This document shows positions 6,976-14,628 of a DNA stretch of 16,240 nt, in pieces. Location: positions 1 through 16,240 of the forward strand of contig DASQXE010000003.1 of the NCBI GenBank assembly GCA_035639875.1, read 5' to 3'. Under the pieces are notes generated by a model. It made no database searches, had not been told where the DNA came from, and saw only the letters and a list, made by a program, of their open reading frames with translations. Position 1 is the first letter of the stretch. Each line of letters starts with the position of its first letter. The stretch comes from JAIBJP01 sp035639875. GTDB taxonomy: Bacteria; Actinomycetota; Thermoleophilia; Gaiellales; Gaiellaceae. The position numbers were made by a program, and so were the translations under genes.

Positions 6976-8094
6976 GTGCAGGTCCGCCCCACGCCGGCGA
7001 CGCTCGTCAGCTCCGCCCTCGAGGTCGATTTCGACATCCACGGGCTCGCGGGCGTTCGGCTCGTCGATCCGTCCCCCGCGGACGCGGCGGCTGTGATTCG
7101 GCAGCTCGGACCGATGCGGGCGGCGCTCGACCGCGAGCCGGACATCGTGATCCGTTTTGTGGACAGGTTGGAGACGACCTCGCCGATGCGCTTCCTCGGA
7201 GCTGACGAGGCCGGGTTTACCGACGACGCGTTTCTCATCCTCCGCGGCAAGCACAAGTCCTCCGCGAAGGTCAAGATCGACTTCAGCGAGATCGGCGCGC
7301 AGACCGAAATCGTGTGTGAGCGAGGGCTCACGGCCGTCCCGCTGCTCATCCCGATTCTCACCCTGACCCTTCTTGCCCGGGGCGTCCTTCCCCTGCACGC
7401 GAGCGCCTTCGTCCACAGGGGCTTGGGCGTCGTTGCGACGGGCTGGTCGAAGGGCGGGAAGACAGAGGCCCTGCTCGCTTTCGCAGCCCGCGGCGCCGAA
7501 TATATCGGCGACGAGTGGGTGTTCGTATCGTCCGACGGCCGCCGCGTCTTCGGACTTCCGGAGCCGATCAGGCTCTGGAACTGGCACGTGCGCCAGCTCT
7601 CCGAGTATCCGAACTTGCTCGGAACCCGGGACCGCGCCCGGCTGCGCGCGATCGAGTTCGCTCTCAGCCGAGAGCGAGCGCTCCGGCGCCTTGCGGGGGG
7701 CAGGGTACCGGCGCTGCTCAGGCGCCAGCTGCACGTCGATGTCGATCCCGTCCGTCTATTCGGGCGTCTCGGGCGACTTGACGCCTCGTTCGACCGGCTG
7801 TTCCTGCTCGTCAGCCACGACACACGCGAGTTACGGGTCGAGCCGATCGATCCGCTCGAGGTCGCGCGGCGCATGGTGTTCTCCCTCCAGTACGAGAGTC
7901 TCGATTTCGGAGCCGCGTACCTGAAGTTTCGCTTTGCCTTTCCTGACGCCTGGAATCCTTTTCTCGCCAAGGTCGACGAAGTTCGAGGCGAGACGCTCGA
8001 GCGCGTGCTGGCAGGCAAGCCCGCCTACGTCGTGCAGCACCCCTACCCGTGCTCCTTCAGCGCCCTCTTCGAGGCGATGAGCAAGTACTGCTAG
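6976..8094 (+). CDS. HprK-like P-loop serine kinase family protein
   Basis: The start GTG 6976 follows the previous TGA by two bases; 372 aa. The C-terminal two-thirds resemble HPr(Ser) kinase homologues. LPLHASAF (with H141) and a strand precede a perfect Walker A, GWSKGGKT (156-163), and then EYIGDEWVF with D179/E180 and a LPEPIRLW segment. Genuine HprK phosphorylates HPr of the sugar phosphotransferase system; relatives in glycan and RiPP clusters act on other substrates, for example the lasso peptide kinases. The N-terminal 125 residues (DFDIHGLAGVRLV...) match no domain I know and may recognise the substrate. No HPr-like protein and no PqqD-like carrier is encoded in the window, so the target is unknown. 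Codon use matches its neighbours. It is followed after 8 nt by a small gene with its own strong ribosome site. Fold confident, substrate unknown. Confidence 0.8.
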   Translation: MQVRPTPATLVSSALEVDFDIHGLAGVRLVDPSPADAAAVIRQLGPMRAALDREPDIVIRFVDRLETTSPMRFLGADEAGFTDDAFLILRGKHKSSAKVKIDFSEIGAQTEIVCERGLTAVPLLIPILTLTLLARGVLPLHASAFVHRGLGVVATGWSKGGKTEALLAFAARGAEYIGDEWVFVSSDGRRVFGLPEPIRLWNWHVRQLSEYPNLLGTRDRARLRAIEFALSRERALRRLAGGRVPALLRRQLHVDVDPVRLFGRLGRLDASFDRLFLLVSHDTRELRVEPIDPLEVARRMVFSLQYESLDFGAAYLKFRFAFPDAWNPFLAKVDEVRGETLERVLAGKPAYVVQHPYPCSFSALFEAMSKYC

Positions 8095-8102
8095 GAGGAC
8101 TC

Positions 8103-8465
8103 GTGGATGCCGTCGCCCCTGACCACGATGCTCTGCTGCAGGCGTCACGGCGCCTCGACTGGCGGTTTCTCCTCGAGCAGCCGGAGTTGGGACGAGTGGC
8201 CTGCATCGCCAAGCACGATCCCGACCTGATCGAGTCGCTTCGGCTGTTCAGCGAAGTGCTATCCGCATCCCGGGAAACCCCCGAGTCAGGCGCAGCGAGC
8301 TTAGCCGCGTGCTGGGCGCGCTACACCGCCCGGCTCGCCCTCAGGATCGTGGCCGGGGAGCCGCGCCTGACGGAGGAAGCCGTCGCCTGGGTGCGGCAAA
8401 ACCGCTACTACGCCCCGTGGCGCCACACGCTCGCTCACGCACGCGAGCTCGTCTGGGCGCGATGA
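8103..8465 (+). CDS. Small protein of unknown function, 120 aa
   Basis: The GTG at 8103 has AGGAGG (8093-8098) overlapping the previous stop, and the stop overlaps the next ATG by 4 nt (ATGA), so the gene is firmly embedded in the operon. The product is soluble with no signal peptide. Its most distinctive stretch is LDWRFLLEQPELGRVACIA followed by DPDLIESLRLFSEVLSAS, which looks like a strand then a helix and may be related to the first beta-alpha unit of a Rossmann-like (possibly methyltransferase) fold. No glycine-rich SAM loop is present and the chain is too short for a whole enzyme. The C-terminal half is helical and Arg/Ala-rich, ending RYYAPWRHTLAHARELVWAR. It could be a carrier or adaptor for the kinase upstream, or a truncated remnant. 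I do not recognise the family. Confidence 0.65.
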   Translation: MDAVAPDHDALLQASRRLDWRFLLEQPELGRVACIAKHDPDLIESLRLFSEVLSASRETPESGAASLAACWARYTARLALRIVAGEPRLTEEAVAWVRQNRYYAPWRHTLAHARELVWAR

Positions 8466-9190
8466 GCGTGCCGGGTTTCACAGTCGCGATCATCGGCCCG
8501 GACGGCGCGGGCAAGACGACGGTTGCACGCGAGCTTGGGCCGCTGCTGGCCATGCCTGTCAAGTACATGTACATGGGGGTCAACCCCGCCTCGAGCAACT
8601 ACCTGCTTCCGACCACCCGAGCCGTGCACGCTCTGCGCAGCCGGCGCGGAACAAGGCCGGACGCCTCAGGGCAGAGAGCAGCACTCGACGCCCGACGGAC
8701 CGCACCGAAAGGCACTCTACGGCGCACCGTTCGATCGGCGCGGTCCTTCCTCCGGCTCGGCAACCGCCTGGCGGAGGAGTGGCATCGCGCCCTCGTCGCC
8801 TCGATGCATCGACGTCGGGGCGCGATCGTGGTCTTCGACCGGCACTTCTTCGCCGATTACTACGCCTATGACGTCGCCGCGAAGTCGCGGCCGTCCGCAA
8901 GCAGGCGCCTGCACGGGTTCGTGCTCTCGCGGCTCTATCCGCGACCTGACCTCGTCATCTACCTCGATGCGCCGGCCGAAGTCCTGCTCGAGCGCAAGGG
9001 AGAAGGAACGCTCGAGTCGCTGGAGCGACGTCGGCGGGAGTACCTCGAGCTCGGGCGGATCCTGCGGGAGTTTGTGGTCGTCGACGCGACCCGTCCCCTT
9101 GACGCGGTCTCGCGCGAGGTGGCGGACGTGATTGCGTCCTTCTCGGCGGGACGGCGCCGCCTCCCGGAAGCTGTGGGGGGCGGCAGGTGA
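8462..9190 (+). CDS. Thymidylate-kinase-like P-loop kinase
   Basis: The ATG at 8462 overlaps the previous TGA (ATGA); 242 aa. A perfect Walker A, GPDGAGKT (12-19), opens the protein. The DR-type motif FDRHFFADYYAYD (D126, R127) is where thymidylate kinases carry DR(Y/H), and PDLVIYLDAP followed by an Arg-rich LID-like segment (LERRRREYLEL) completes the plan. The family transfers phosphate from ATP to a nucleotide. Divergent members inside glycan loci need not act on dTMP, and the housekeeping enzyme is normally encoded elsewhere. An Arg-rich insertion (about residues 60-100) lies between the P-loop and the DR motif, larger than in the standard enzyme. Overlap with genes on both sides indicates translational coupling with the small unknown and the ATP-grasp enzyme. 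Confidence 0.8.
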   Translation: MSVPGFTVAIIGPDGAGKTTVARELGPLLAMPVKYMYMGVNPASSNYLLPTTRAVHALRSRRGTRPDASGQRAALDARRTAPKGTLRRTVRSARSFLRLGNRLAEEWHRALVASMHRRRGAIVVFDRHFFADYYAYDVAAKSRPSASRRLHGFVLSRLYPRPDLVIYLDAPAEVLLERKGEGTLESLERRRREYLELGRILREFVVVDATRPLDAVSREVADVIASFSAGRRRLPEAVGGGR

Positions 9191-10398
9191 GCGGACGTGT
9201 TCTCGTAACGGATGCCGCCCGCGGTGCGGCGATCGCGGTCATACGCTCGCTCGGCCGGCGCGGATTCGAGGTCGTGGCCGCCGACTCGGAGGCGCGGAGC
9301 CCGGGCTTTTACTCGAAGTACGTCTCCGCGCGTCTGCGCTACCCGTCGCCTCGGACCGACCCCGAGGGCGCTGTGGCAGCGCTGCTGCGAGCCGTCCGTG
9401 AGCACCATGTCGACCTGCTCGTGCCCGCTACCGAAGAGACCGTCCTCTTGCTCTCGGAAGCCCGCGGGCGCTTCGCCGGATCGACGGCTCTGGCTCTCCC
9501 CGGCCGCGACGCGTACGCAAAGACGCGGGACAAGCTCGCAACGCTCGAGCTCGCCCGGGAAATCGGCGTCCCGACGCCGGAGACGAGAATGGTTACGACT
9601 GTCGGCGAGGCGCTTGCCGTCGCTCCCGCTCTCGGCTGGCCCGTCGTGGTGAAGCCGAGGTGGGGGAGCGCTCTTCGTGACGGCGGCGTCGAGCGGTACC
9701 ACGTCTCCTACGCGGAGAACGCGCAGGAGCTCGGCGAGCAGATGCGGCGGCTCGAGGGACGCTCGGACGTCTTGCTCCAGGAGTACTACCGCGGCGAGGG
9801 CAACGGAGTCGAGCTCCTCCTTCGCGGCGGGCGCCCGCTCGCCACGTTCCAGCATCGGCGGCTACGAGAGGTGCCGGTCACCGGAGGCGCGAGCTCGTTC
9901 AGGGAAAGTGTCCCCCTCGACCCCGTCCTCCACGACTACGCGGTCCGGCTCCTGGCCGCGCTCGATTGGACCGGTCTGGCGATGGTCGAGTTCAAGCTCG
10001 GAGCGTTCGGCCCGCGCCTGATGGAGATCAACGGCCGGATCTGGGGCTCGCTTCCCCTCGCCGTCAAGAGCGGCATGGACTTTCCTGCCCGCATGGCCGA
10101 TCTGTACCTGGGCCCCTCCCAATCTCGCAACGGGCCGCCCGATGCGGAGTACGCATATGGAGTCCGCTCGCACAACCTCGATCTCGAGGTTGTTTGGATC
10201 GGCTCTGCGCTACGAGGCCGGAGAGGCCACCGTCTCGTCGCGACCCCCAGCCGTCGTGATGCGCTCAGGGTCGCGTTCAGCCTCATGCGCCCGCAAGACG
10301 GTTTTGACGTTCTCACCCGGGACGATCCGCGCCCGGGCTTGATCGAGCTCGTGAGGATCGTGCGCAAGCTGGGACGGAAGGTCGGGCTTGGACGCTAG
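9187..10398 (+). CDS. ATP-grasp ligase (carbamoyl-phosphate-synthase-like)
   Basis: The GTG at 9187 overlaps the preceding stop (GTGA); 403 aa. The N-terminus is a Rossmann-like pre-ATP-grasp domain (VLVTDAARGAAIAVIRSLG, then VDLLVPATEETVLLLSE). The ATP-grasp core has PVVVKPRWGS with nucleotide-binding K156, VLLQEYYRGEG, and metal ligands E268 (MVEFKL) and E280/N282 in LMEINGRIWGS (with R284), so it should be active. Such enzymes join a carboxylate to an amine or thiol through an acyl-phosphate. Members inside polysaccharide loci are often thought to add amino acids or similar groups to sugars or precursors, but the substrates here cannot be read. No peptidyl carrier protein is nearby. The last 11 nt overlap the deacetylase start. 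Fold and activity class confident, reaction unknown. Confidence 0.88.
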   Translation: MSGRVLVTDAARGAAIAVIRSLGRRGFEVVAADSEARSPGFYSKYVSARLRYPSPRTDPEGAVAALLRAVREHHVDLLVPATEETVLLLSEARGRFAGSTALALPGRDAYAKTRDKLATLELAREIGVPTPETRMVTTVGEALAVAPALGWPVVVKPRWGSALRDGGVERYHVSYAENAQELGEQMRRLEGRSDVLLQEYYRGEGNGVELLLRGGRPLATFQHRRLREVPVTGGASSFRESVPLDPVLHDYAVRLLAALDWTGLAMVEFKLGAFGPRLMEINGRIWGSLPLAVKSGMDFPARMADLYLGPSQSRNGPPDAEYAYGVRSHNLDLEVVWIGSALRGRRGHRLVATPSRRDALRVAFSLMRPQDGFDVLTRDDPRPGLIELVRIVRKLGRKVGLGR

Positions 10399-11491
10399 AG
10401 GCGCGCTGCGGCGTACGGTCCTCGCCGCCGCGCGCACGCGGGCGTTCGAGGGGATCGTCGCCGCGTTGGAACGGGTCGCCCGAGAGCGACCCGACGTCCT
10501 CGCCGTCCTGACGTACCACCGCATCGACGTTTCCGGACGCGCGCCTTTGCTCTATCCGGGCCTCATCAGCGCGGAGCCTGACGGCTTCGAGGAGCAGATG
10601 CGCTTCCTCGCCTCGCGCTGGCGGCCTCTGTCGCTGGTCGAGCTCGTAGCCGTTCGTCGTGGGGAGACCCGCCTGCCAGCGCGCTCGGTCATGGTGACCT
10701 TCGACGACGCCTACACTGATTTCGGCGAGGTCGCGTGGCCGATCCTTGCGCGCTACGGAATCCCGGCCACACTCTTCGTTCCCACCGCCTATCCGGGGGA
10801 CCGTGGCCTCGCGTTTTGGTGGGACCGTCTGTACGGCGCCCTTGCCGCTGCGCCGAGCAGGGCCCCGCTTGCCTCTCCGATCGGGCGAATCGAGCTCGCG
10901 ACGGACGGTGATCGACTCCAGGCATTCCGGCGCCTCCGAAGCCACCTGAAATCGCTCCCGCACGAGCGGGCCCAGAAGCTGGTCGGTGAGCTCTGCCGAG
11001 AGCTGGACGGACCAGCGCCGGCTTCTGCGGTCCTCACGTGGCCTGAGCTACGCAGGCTGCACGCGGAAGGCGTCGCGCTTGCGCCGCACTCGAGGACTCA
11101 CCCGCTGCTCGACCGGCTGCCTGCCGCTGAAGCGCAAGCCGAGATTCTCGGCTCCCTCGACGACTTGGAGCGCGAGATCGGAAACGTCCCGCGCGTGTTC
11201 GCCTACCCGGGAGGGGGGCGCGACGTCAATCTCGAGGGCATCCTCGAACGAGAGGGATTCGAGCTCGCCTTCTCGACGGAGCGCGGTACGAACGATTTGC
11301 GGCAAGGTGACTGGCTTCGCCTGCGGCGGATCAACGTCGGGCGCGCTTCCGGACTCCCGCTCGTGCGCGCCCAGCTCCTGTCCTCGTGGCGATGGCCGCG
11401 ACCCGAACCAAGGAGGTTCACGATTCCCGAACAAGGATCAGGCTCTGCCGTCTCTGTTGAAAGCGATAAACTCGGCGTCCGGGATGGCTAG
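10388..11491 (+). CDS. Polysaccharide deacetylase (NodB/CE4 family)
   Basis: Numbered from TTG 10388 (367 aa), overlapping the ATP-grasp gene by 11 nt; GGAAGG just upstream can serve as ribosome site. The CE4 fold is clear: VLTYHRI near residue 40, then TFDDAY with D106/D107, HSRTH with H234/H238 completing the metal-binding Asp-His-His, and YPGG (273-276) in place of the RxPY motif, a common variant. CE4 enzymes remove N- or O-acetyl groups from glycans. No signal peptide or membrane segment was recognised at the N-terminus, so this one may act on cytoplasmic lipid-linked intermediates or be exported by an unseen route. The last 25 residues are polar and outside the catalytic domain. As last gene of the tight run it probably tailors the polymer whose synthesis is started by the phosphoglycosyl transferase. 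Confidence 0.9.
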   Translation: MDARGALRRTVLAAARTRAFEGIVAALERVARERPDVLAVLTYHRIDVSGRAPLLYPGLISAEPDGFEEQMRFLASRWRPLSLVELVAVRRGETRLPARSVMVTFDDAYTDFGEVAWPILARYGIPATLFVPTAYPGDRGLAFWWDRLYGALAAAPSRAPLASPIGRIELATDGDRLQAFRRLRSHLKSLPHERAQKLVGELCRELDGPAPASAVLTWPELRRLHAEGVALAPHSRTHPLLDRLPAAEAQAEILGSLDDLEREIGNVPRVFAYPGGGRDVNLEGILEREGFELAFSTERGTNDLRQGDWLRLRRINVGRASGLPLVRAQLLSSWRWPRPEPRRFTIPEQGSGSAVSVESDKLGVRDG

Positions 11492-11545
11492 GGGAAACAT
11501 GCGGCCGTTCCGCGCTGGGGTCAAACTCCGGGAAGGGGTGCAGCA

Positions 11546-13234
11546 ATGAACAGAAGGGTTCTCCGACGCGTATGCATACTGCTCTGCGGCCTCGTCGCGA
11601 CTGGGGTGACGGCCGGCGTCGCGGGCGCTGACATCGGCGTCCTGGGACCGGCCTACACGGCCGGCACGGGCGGAAGCCCGACGACGTCGAAGCCCGAGAG
11701 CAAGCTCTGGTTCCACGACGGCATCTGGTGGGCGAGCATCTTCGACTCTGGCACGAAGAAGTACGAGATCTACAAGCTCAATACCACCACGCAGCAGTGG
11801 AGCAGTACCGGCGTCGTGATCGACCCTCGCGACGCCACCCGGCAGGACGTGCTCTCCGACGGCAATACGCTCTACGTCGCCTCCCACAAGTTCCAGCAGA
11901 CGCCCACGTTCTCGAGCGCTACCGGGAACGAGATGAGGCTCTACCGCTTCACCTACAACAGCCTCACCCAGAAGTACGCTGCTGACAACCTCGATCCGGG
12001 CTCGGTCCCGTTCAAGGTGATCGACTCTCAGCGCAGTGAGGCCCTCGTTCTCGACAAGGACTCGACGGGCCAGCTCTGGGCCACGTGGGTCCAGCAGGAC
12101 TCCGGCGGGACGTACCACGTCTACGTCAACCACACGACGGGGGCGTGCGGGGGCTCGTGCGACTGGGCGGGCGCTTCCGTTCTGCCGGGATCGACGGCGC
12201 TTGCGCCCGTCAACGGCGATATCGACATCTCCTCCGTCATCGCCTTCGGCGGGAACAAGATCGGCGTCGCCTGGAGCGACCAGGTCGCCTCGCAATTCAA
12301 GTTCGCGTACCGAAACGACGCCGATCCCGACACGACGTGGCAATCCGTCGAGGTTGCAATCGGGGGGCCGAAGCAAGTCGACGACCACGTCAACATGAAG
12401 ACGGCCAACGGTGCGATCTACATCGCCACGAAGACGAAATTCATCTCCAGGACCGCACTGCACCCGCAGACGCGTTTGCTCGTGCGGAGCGCGGCCGGGA
12501 CGTGGACGGCGCACACGATCTCCTACTCGCCGGATCAGCGCACGCGGCCGATCGTACTCCTCGATCCGCCGAACAACGCGATCCACGTGTTCGAGACTGG
12601 GCGTCACCCGTCCGGAGCCGACCCTGAGACCTCGGGCGGCGGGGACATCTTCGAGAGCACGGCCCCCCTGAACACGGCGACCTTCTCGGTCCTCTCGCGG
12701 CGGCCGGTGATCCAGGACGACGACAGCCCAGGCATGAACAACGCGACCTCGACCAAGCAGAACCTCGTCGACACGAACGAGACGCTTGCGGTGCTGGCGA
12801 CGAACGTCCTGACGAAGCGCTACTGGCACCACTTCGACGCTTCGCCCCCGCCGCCGCCCCCGCCCCCGTCGGGGCCCTGCACCATCAAGGGGACGTCCGG
12901 GCCCGACATCATCAACGGCACCCCCGGACCGGATGTGATCTGCGGCGGCGGCGGCAACGACATCATTCGCGGCTTCGGCGGCAATGATCGCCTCTTCGGC
13001 GGGCGCGGGCGAGACCGCCTGTATGGGGGCGGCGGTGCGGACACGCTCGTCGGCGGCCGCGGACCCGACCGACTTGTGGGCGGTCGGGGTCACGACGTGC
13101 TCCGTGGCGGGCCGGGCAAAGACACGCTCCTCGCTCGTGACCACAGAAAGGACTCGGTCTTCGGCGGACCCGGTCGTGACCGGGCCCGTCTCGACCCTGC
13201 GGACGTCCGGCGCTCGATCGAGGTGATCCTCTAG
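11546..13234 (+). CDS. Secreted propeller-like protein with C-terminal RTX calcium-binding repeats
   Basis: The ATG has GGAAGGGG (11531-11538) upstream; 562 aa. A signal peptide (basic RR..RR, hydrophobic core, GVAGA|D near residue 28) leads to about 400 residues of beta-rich sequence. Short Trp-containing units (KLWFHDGIWWASIFD, GQLWATWVQ, NKIGVAWSDQ) resemble sialidase or beta-propeller blades, without recognised catalytic residues. An eight-Pro linker (434-441) precedes ten nonapeptides of the GGxGxDxux type (449-548, one interrupted by a 10-residue unit), each expected to bind calcium as a parallel beta-roll. C445 and C466 flank the first two repeats and may form a disulfide. The RTX part has no basic secretion tail of the type I kind, and the signal peptide implies Sec export. 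Its place between deacetylase and chain-length genes (54-nt and 96-nt gaps) suggests an adhesin or matrix protein; binding to the glycan is a guess. Confidence 0.88.
   Translation: MNRRVLRRVCILLCGLVATGVTAGVAGADIGVLGPAYTAGTGGSPTTSKPESKLWFHDGIWWASIFDSGTKKYEIYKLNTTTQQWSSTGVVIDPRDATRQDVLSDGNTLYVASHKFQQTPTFSSATGNEMRLYRFTYNSLTQKYAADNLDPGSVPFKVIDSQRSEALVLDKDSTGQLWATWVQQDSGGTYHVYVNHTTGACGGSCDWAGASVLPGSTALAPVNGDIDISSVIAFGGNKIGVAWSDQVASQFKFAYRNDADPDTTWQSVEVAIGGPKQVDDHVNMKTANGAIYIATKTKFISRTALHPQTRLLVRSAAGTWTAHTISYSPDQRTRPIVLLDPPNNAIHVFETGRHPSGADPETSGGGDIFESTAPLNTATFSVLSRRPVIQDDDSPGMNNATSTKQNLVDTNETLAVLATNVLTKRYWHHFDASPPPPPPPPSGPCTIKGTSGPDIINGTPGPDVICGGGGNDIIRGFGGNDRLFGGRGRDRLYGGGGADTLVGGRGPDRLVGGRGHDVLRGGPGKDTLLARDHRKDSVFGGPGRDRARLDPADVRRSIEVIL
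12893..13189 (+). repeat. RTX nonapeptide repeat array
   Basis: Ten GGxGxDxux-type units encoded in tandem, for example GGGGNDIIR, GGRGRDRLY and GGRGPDRLV. Their DNA is diverged, so this is an old protein repeat rather than a recent duplication. Confidence 0.9.
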
Positions 13235-13265
13235 GACAAGACGCGCGGATGCACCGAGCCTGGGT

Positions 13266-13290
13266 GGAGGGCCGGCGACGCCGGCCCTCC
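13266..13290 (+). terminator. Strong GC hairpin after the RTX protein gene
   Basis: A perfect 11-bp inverted repeat (GGAGGGCCGGC / GCCGGCCCTCC) with a 3-nt loop lies 31 nt past the stop at 13234. The downstream sequence GCTTCCTGCTATCTGG has scattered T but no real T-tract. It is probably an intrinsic terminator of the rightward operon, or an attenuator, and it separates that operon from the Wzz-like gene. Confidence 0.65.
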
Positions 13291-13330
13291 GCTTCCTGCT
13301 ATCTGGTTTCGGCCGCTGGACTACGCTGAT

Positions 13331-14623
13331 ATGACGATCATGCGGGGAGCCGTTCGCCTTTCGTCGTTCGCACGCCGTTGGTGGCTGCTCGTCATCCCGC
13401 CACTCATCGGCGCGCTTCTCGCGTACGCGTACGGGTCCCGGATCGCGTCCGTCTACGAGGCCAAGGCCACGCTGGTCGCGAGCGCGCCGGCCGGCGCGGA
13501 GGGTCTCAACTCCGTTGCAGCGCAGGTGCCCACGTATGGGGAGCTTGTGGACGCGATCCCCGTGCTTCGCGCCGCGCTTGACACGCTAAAGCTGCCCGTC
13601 GCTCCTGAGGAGCTGCAGCCGAATGTTCGCGGCGAAGCCGATGCGTCCACGCGCACGCTGACGATTCGCGTCCGGGACCGCAATCCAAGGGTCGCAGCCG
13701 CGATCGCCAACGCGCTGACGCACGCGCTGGACCGTTCGGTCGCTGCGGCGGCGCCGCCGACGCGTCCAGGCTCGCACGCCAACGCAATAGTTCCTCGCTT
13801 CACCGTCCTGCAGCCCGCCGTCGGCGCGGCACGCATTCGACCGCGGATCCTTCTGACTACGGGCTTCGGGGCGCTCTCAGGCCTCTTCTCGGGCATTGCC
13901 ATCGTCGTTCTCGCCTTGACGGCCGGGCGCACGGTGCGCGGTGAGGACGAGCTTGCCCGCCTTGCGCCGATTCCCGTGTTCGGCTCGGTGAACGGGGCTC
14001 GCGTACGAGCAGCGGATGCACTCCTCGGCGGCGTCGGAAACGAGGCCTACGGACGGCTCGCGGCGCGGATCCTAAGCTCGACGGGCGGGCGTCCGCCGCG
14101 CAACGTCCTCGTCATCGGCGCCCACGGAAACGAGGGGAGCCCGGCCGTCGCATCCAAGCTCGCGCTGGCTTTTGCGCGAATCGGAAGCGTCTTTCTCACG
14201 GACCTCGAGAGCGAGCACCCAATCGCCAAGCTCTTCGGGATCGGCGAGACGTCGGCCGGGGCCTTCGCGAAGAGGTCGAGCCCGCTCCGGCACGGGTCGC
14301 TCACTGTTGACCGCTTCGCCCTGAGAGGCGCGCTGCCGCTCTCGGTCGCGCTGCTGCGCGGGCGGGACGCGTTGTCGCCGGAGGCGGAAGACGCGCGGGC
14401 CGTCCTCGTCCAACTTCTGGCCCAGGCCGACTTCGTCGTCTTGCACGCCCGGAGTCTCGGCAGCTCGCCGGCAGCTCTCGTCTGGGCGCGTATGAGCGAC
14501 GCCGTTCTCGTCGTCGTCCGGCCCAGGCGTAGCCGCCGCCAGAGTGTCGCCTCCACAATCGATGCCCTCTCTCTGACCCGCACGCGCGTAGCGGGGACGG
14601 TCCTCACCAGGGGCGAGCCCTGA
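13331..14623 (+). CDS. Wzz-like chain-length protein with degenerate BY-kinase-like domain
   Basis: A 430-aa protein. Transmembrane helix 1 (about 17-35, WWLLVIPPLIGALLAYAYG) and helix 2 (173-196) flank an exported region with YEAKATL and a Pro-rich end before helix 2, the Wzz/polysaccharide co-polymerase plan. The cytoplasmic half resembles the tyrosine-kinase (Wzc/CapB) domain: an EAYGRLAARI segment, then NVLVIGAHGNEGSPAVASKLALAFA, then strands ending in FLTDLE and ADFVVLHARSL. In the Walker A (263-271) the Lys is Ser270 and the next Ser/Thr is Pro271, and there is no Tyr cluster at the C-terminus. Kinase activity is therefore unlikely and the domain may be structural. No ribosome site precedes ATG 13331 or the in-frame ATG 13340, so the mRNA may be leaderless. 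The stop lies 5 bp from that of the opposing flippase gene. Confidence 0.82.
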   Translation: MTIMRGAVRLSSFARRWWLLVIPPLIGALLAYAYGSRIASVYEAKATLVASAPAGAEGLNSVAAQVPTYGELVDAIPVLRAALDTLKLPVAPEELQPNVRGEADASTRTLTIRVRDRNPRVAAAIANALTHALDRSVAAAAPPTRPGSHANAIVPRFTVLQPAVGAARIRPRILLTTGFGALSGLFSGIAIVVLALTAGRTVRGEDELARLAPIPVFGSVNGARVRAADALLGGVGNEAYGRLAARILSSTGGRPPRNVLVIGAHGNEGSPAVASKLALAFARIGSVFLTDLESEHPIAKLFGIGETSAGAFAKRSSPLRHGSLTVDRFALRGALPLSVALLRGRDALSPEAEDARAVLVQLLAQADFVVLHARSLGSSPAALVWARMSDAVLVVVRPRRSRRQSVASTIDALSLTRTRVAGTVLTRGEP

Positions 14624-14628
14624 CGAGC

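Noticed and set aside
6185..8465. Lasso peptide cluster, suggested by nucleotidyltransferase plus HprK-like kinase
   Set aside because: No PqqD-like B1, no transglutaminase-like B2, no asparagine-synthetase-like cyclase and no precursor peptide could be found in the window.
11409..11491. Strong AAGGAGG followed by a short frame, possible small gene
   Set aside because: No ATG, GTG or TTG lies at the right distance; the frame is the C-terminal tail of the deacetylase.
11438..13144. Leftward 568-codon frame
   Set aside because: Antisense shadow of the RTX protein gene; the sense strand shows signal peptide and repeats.
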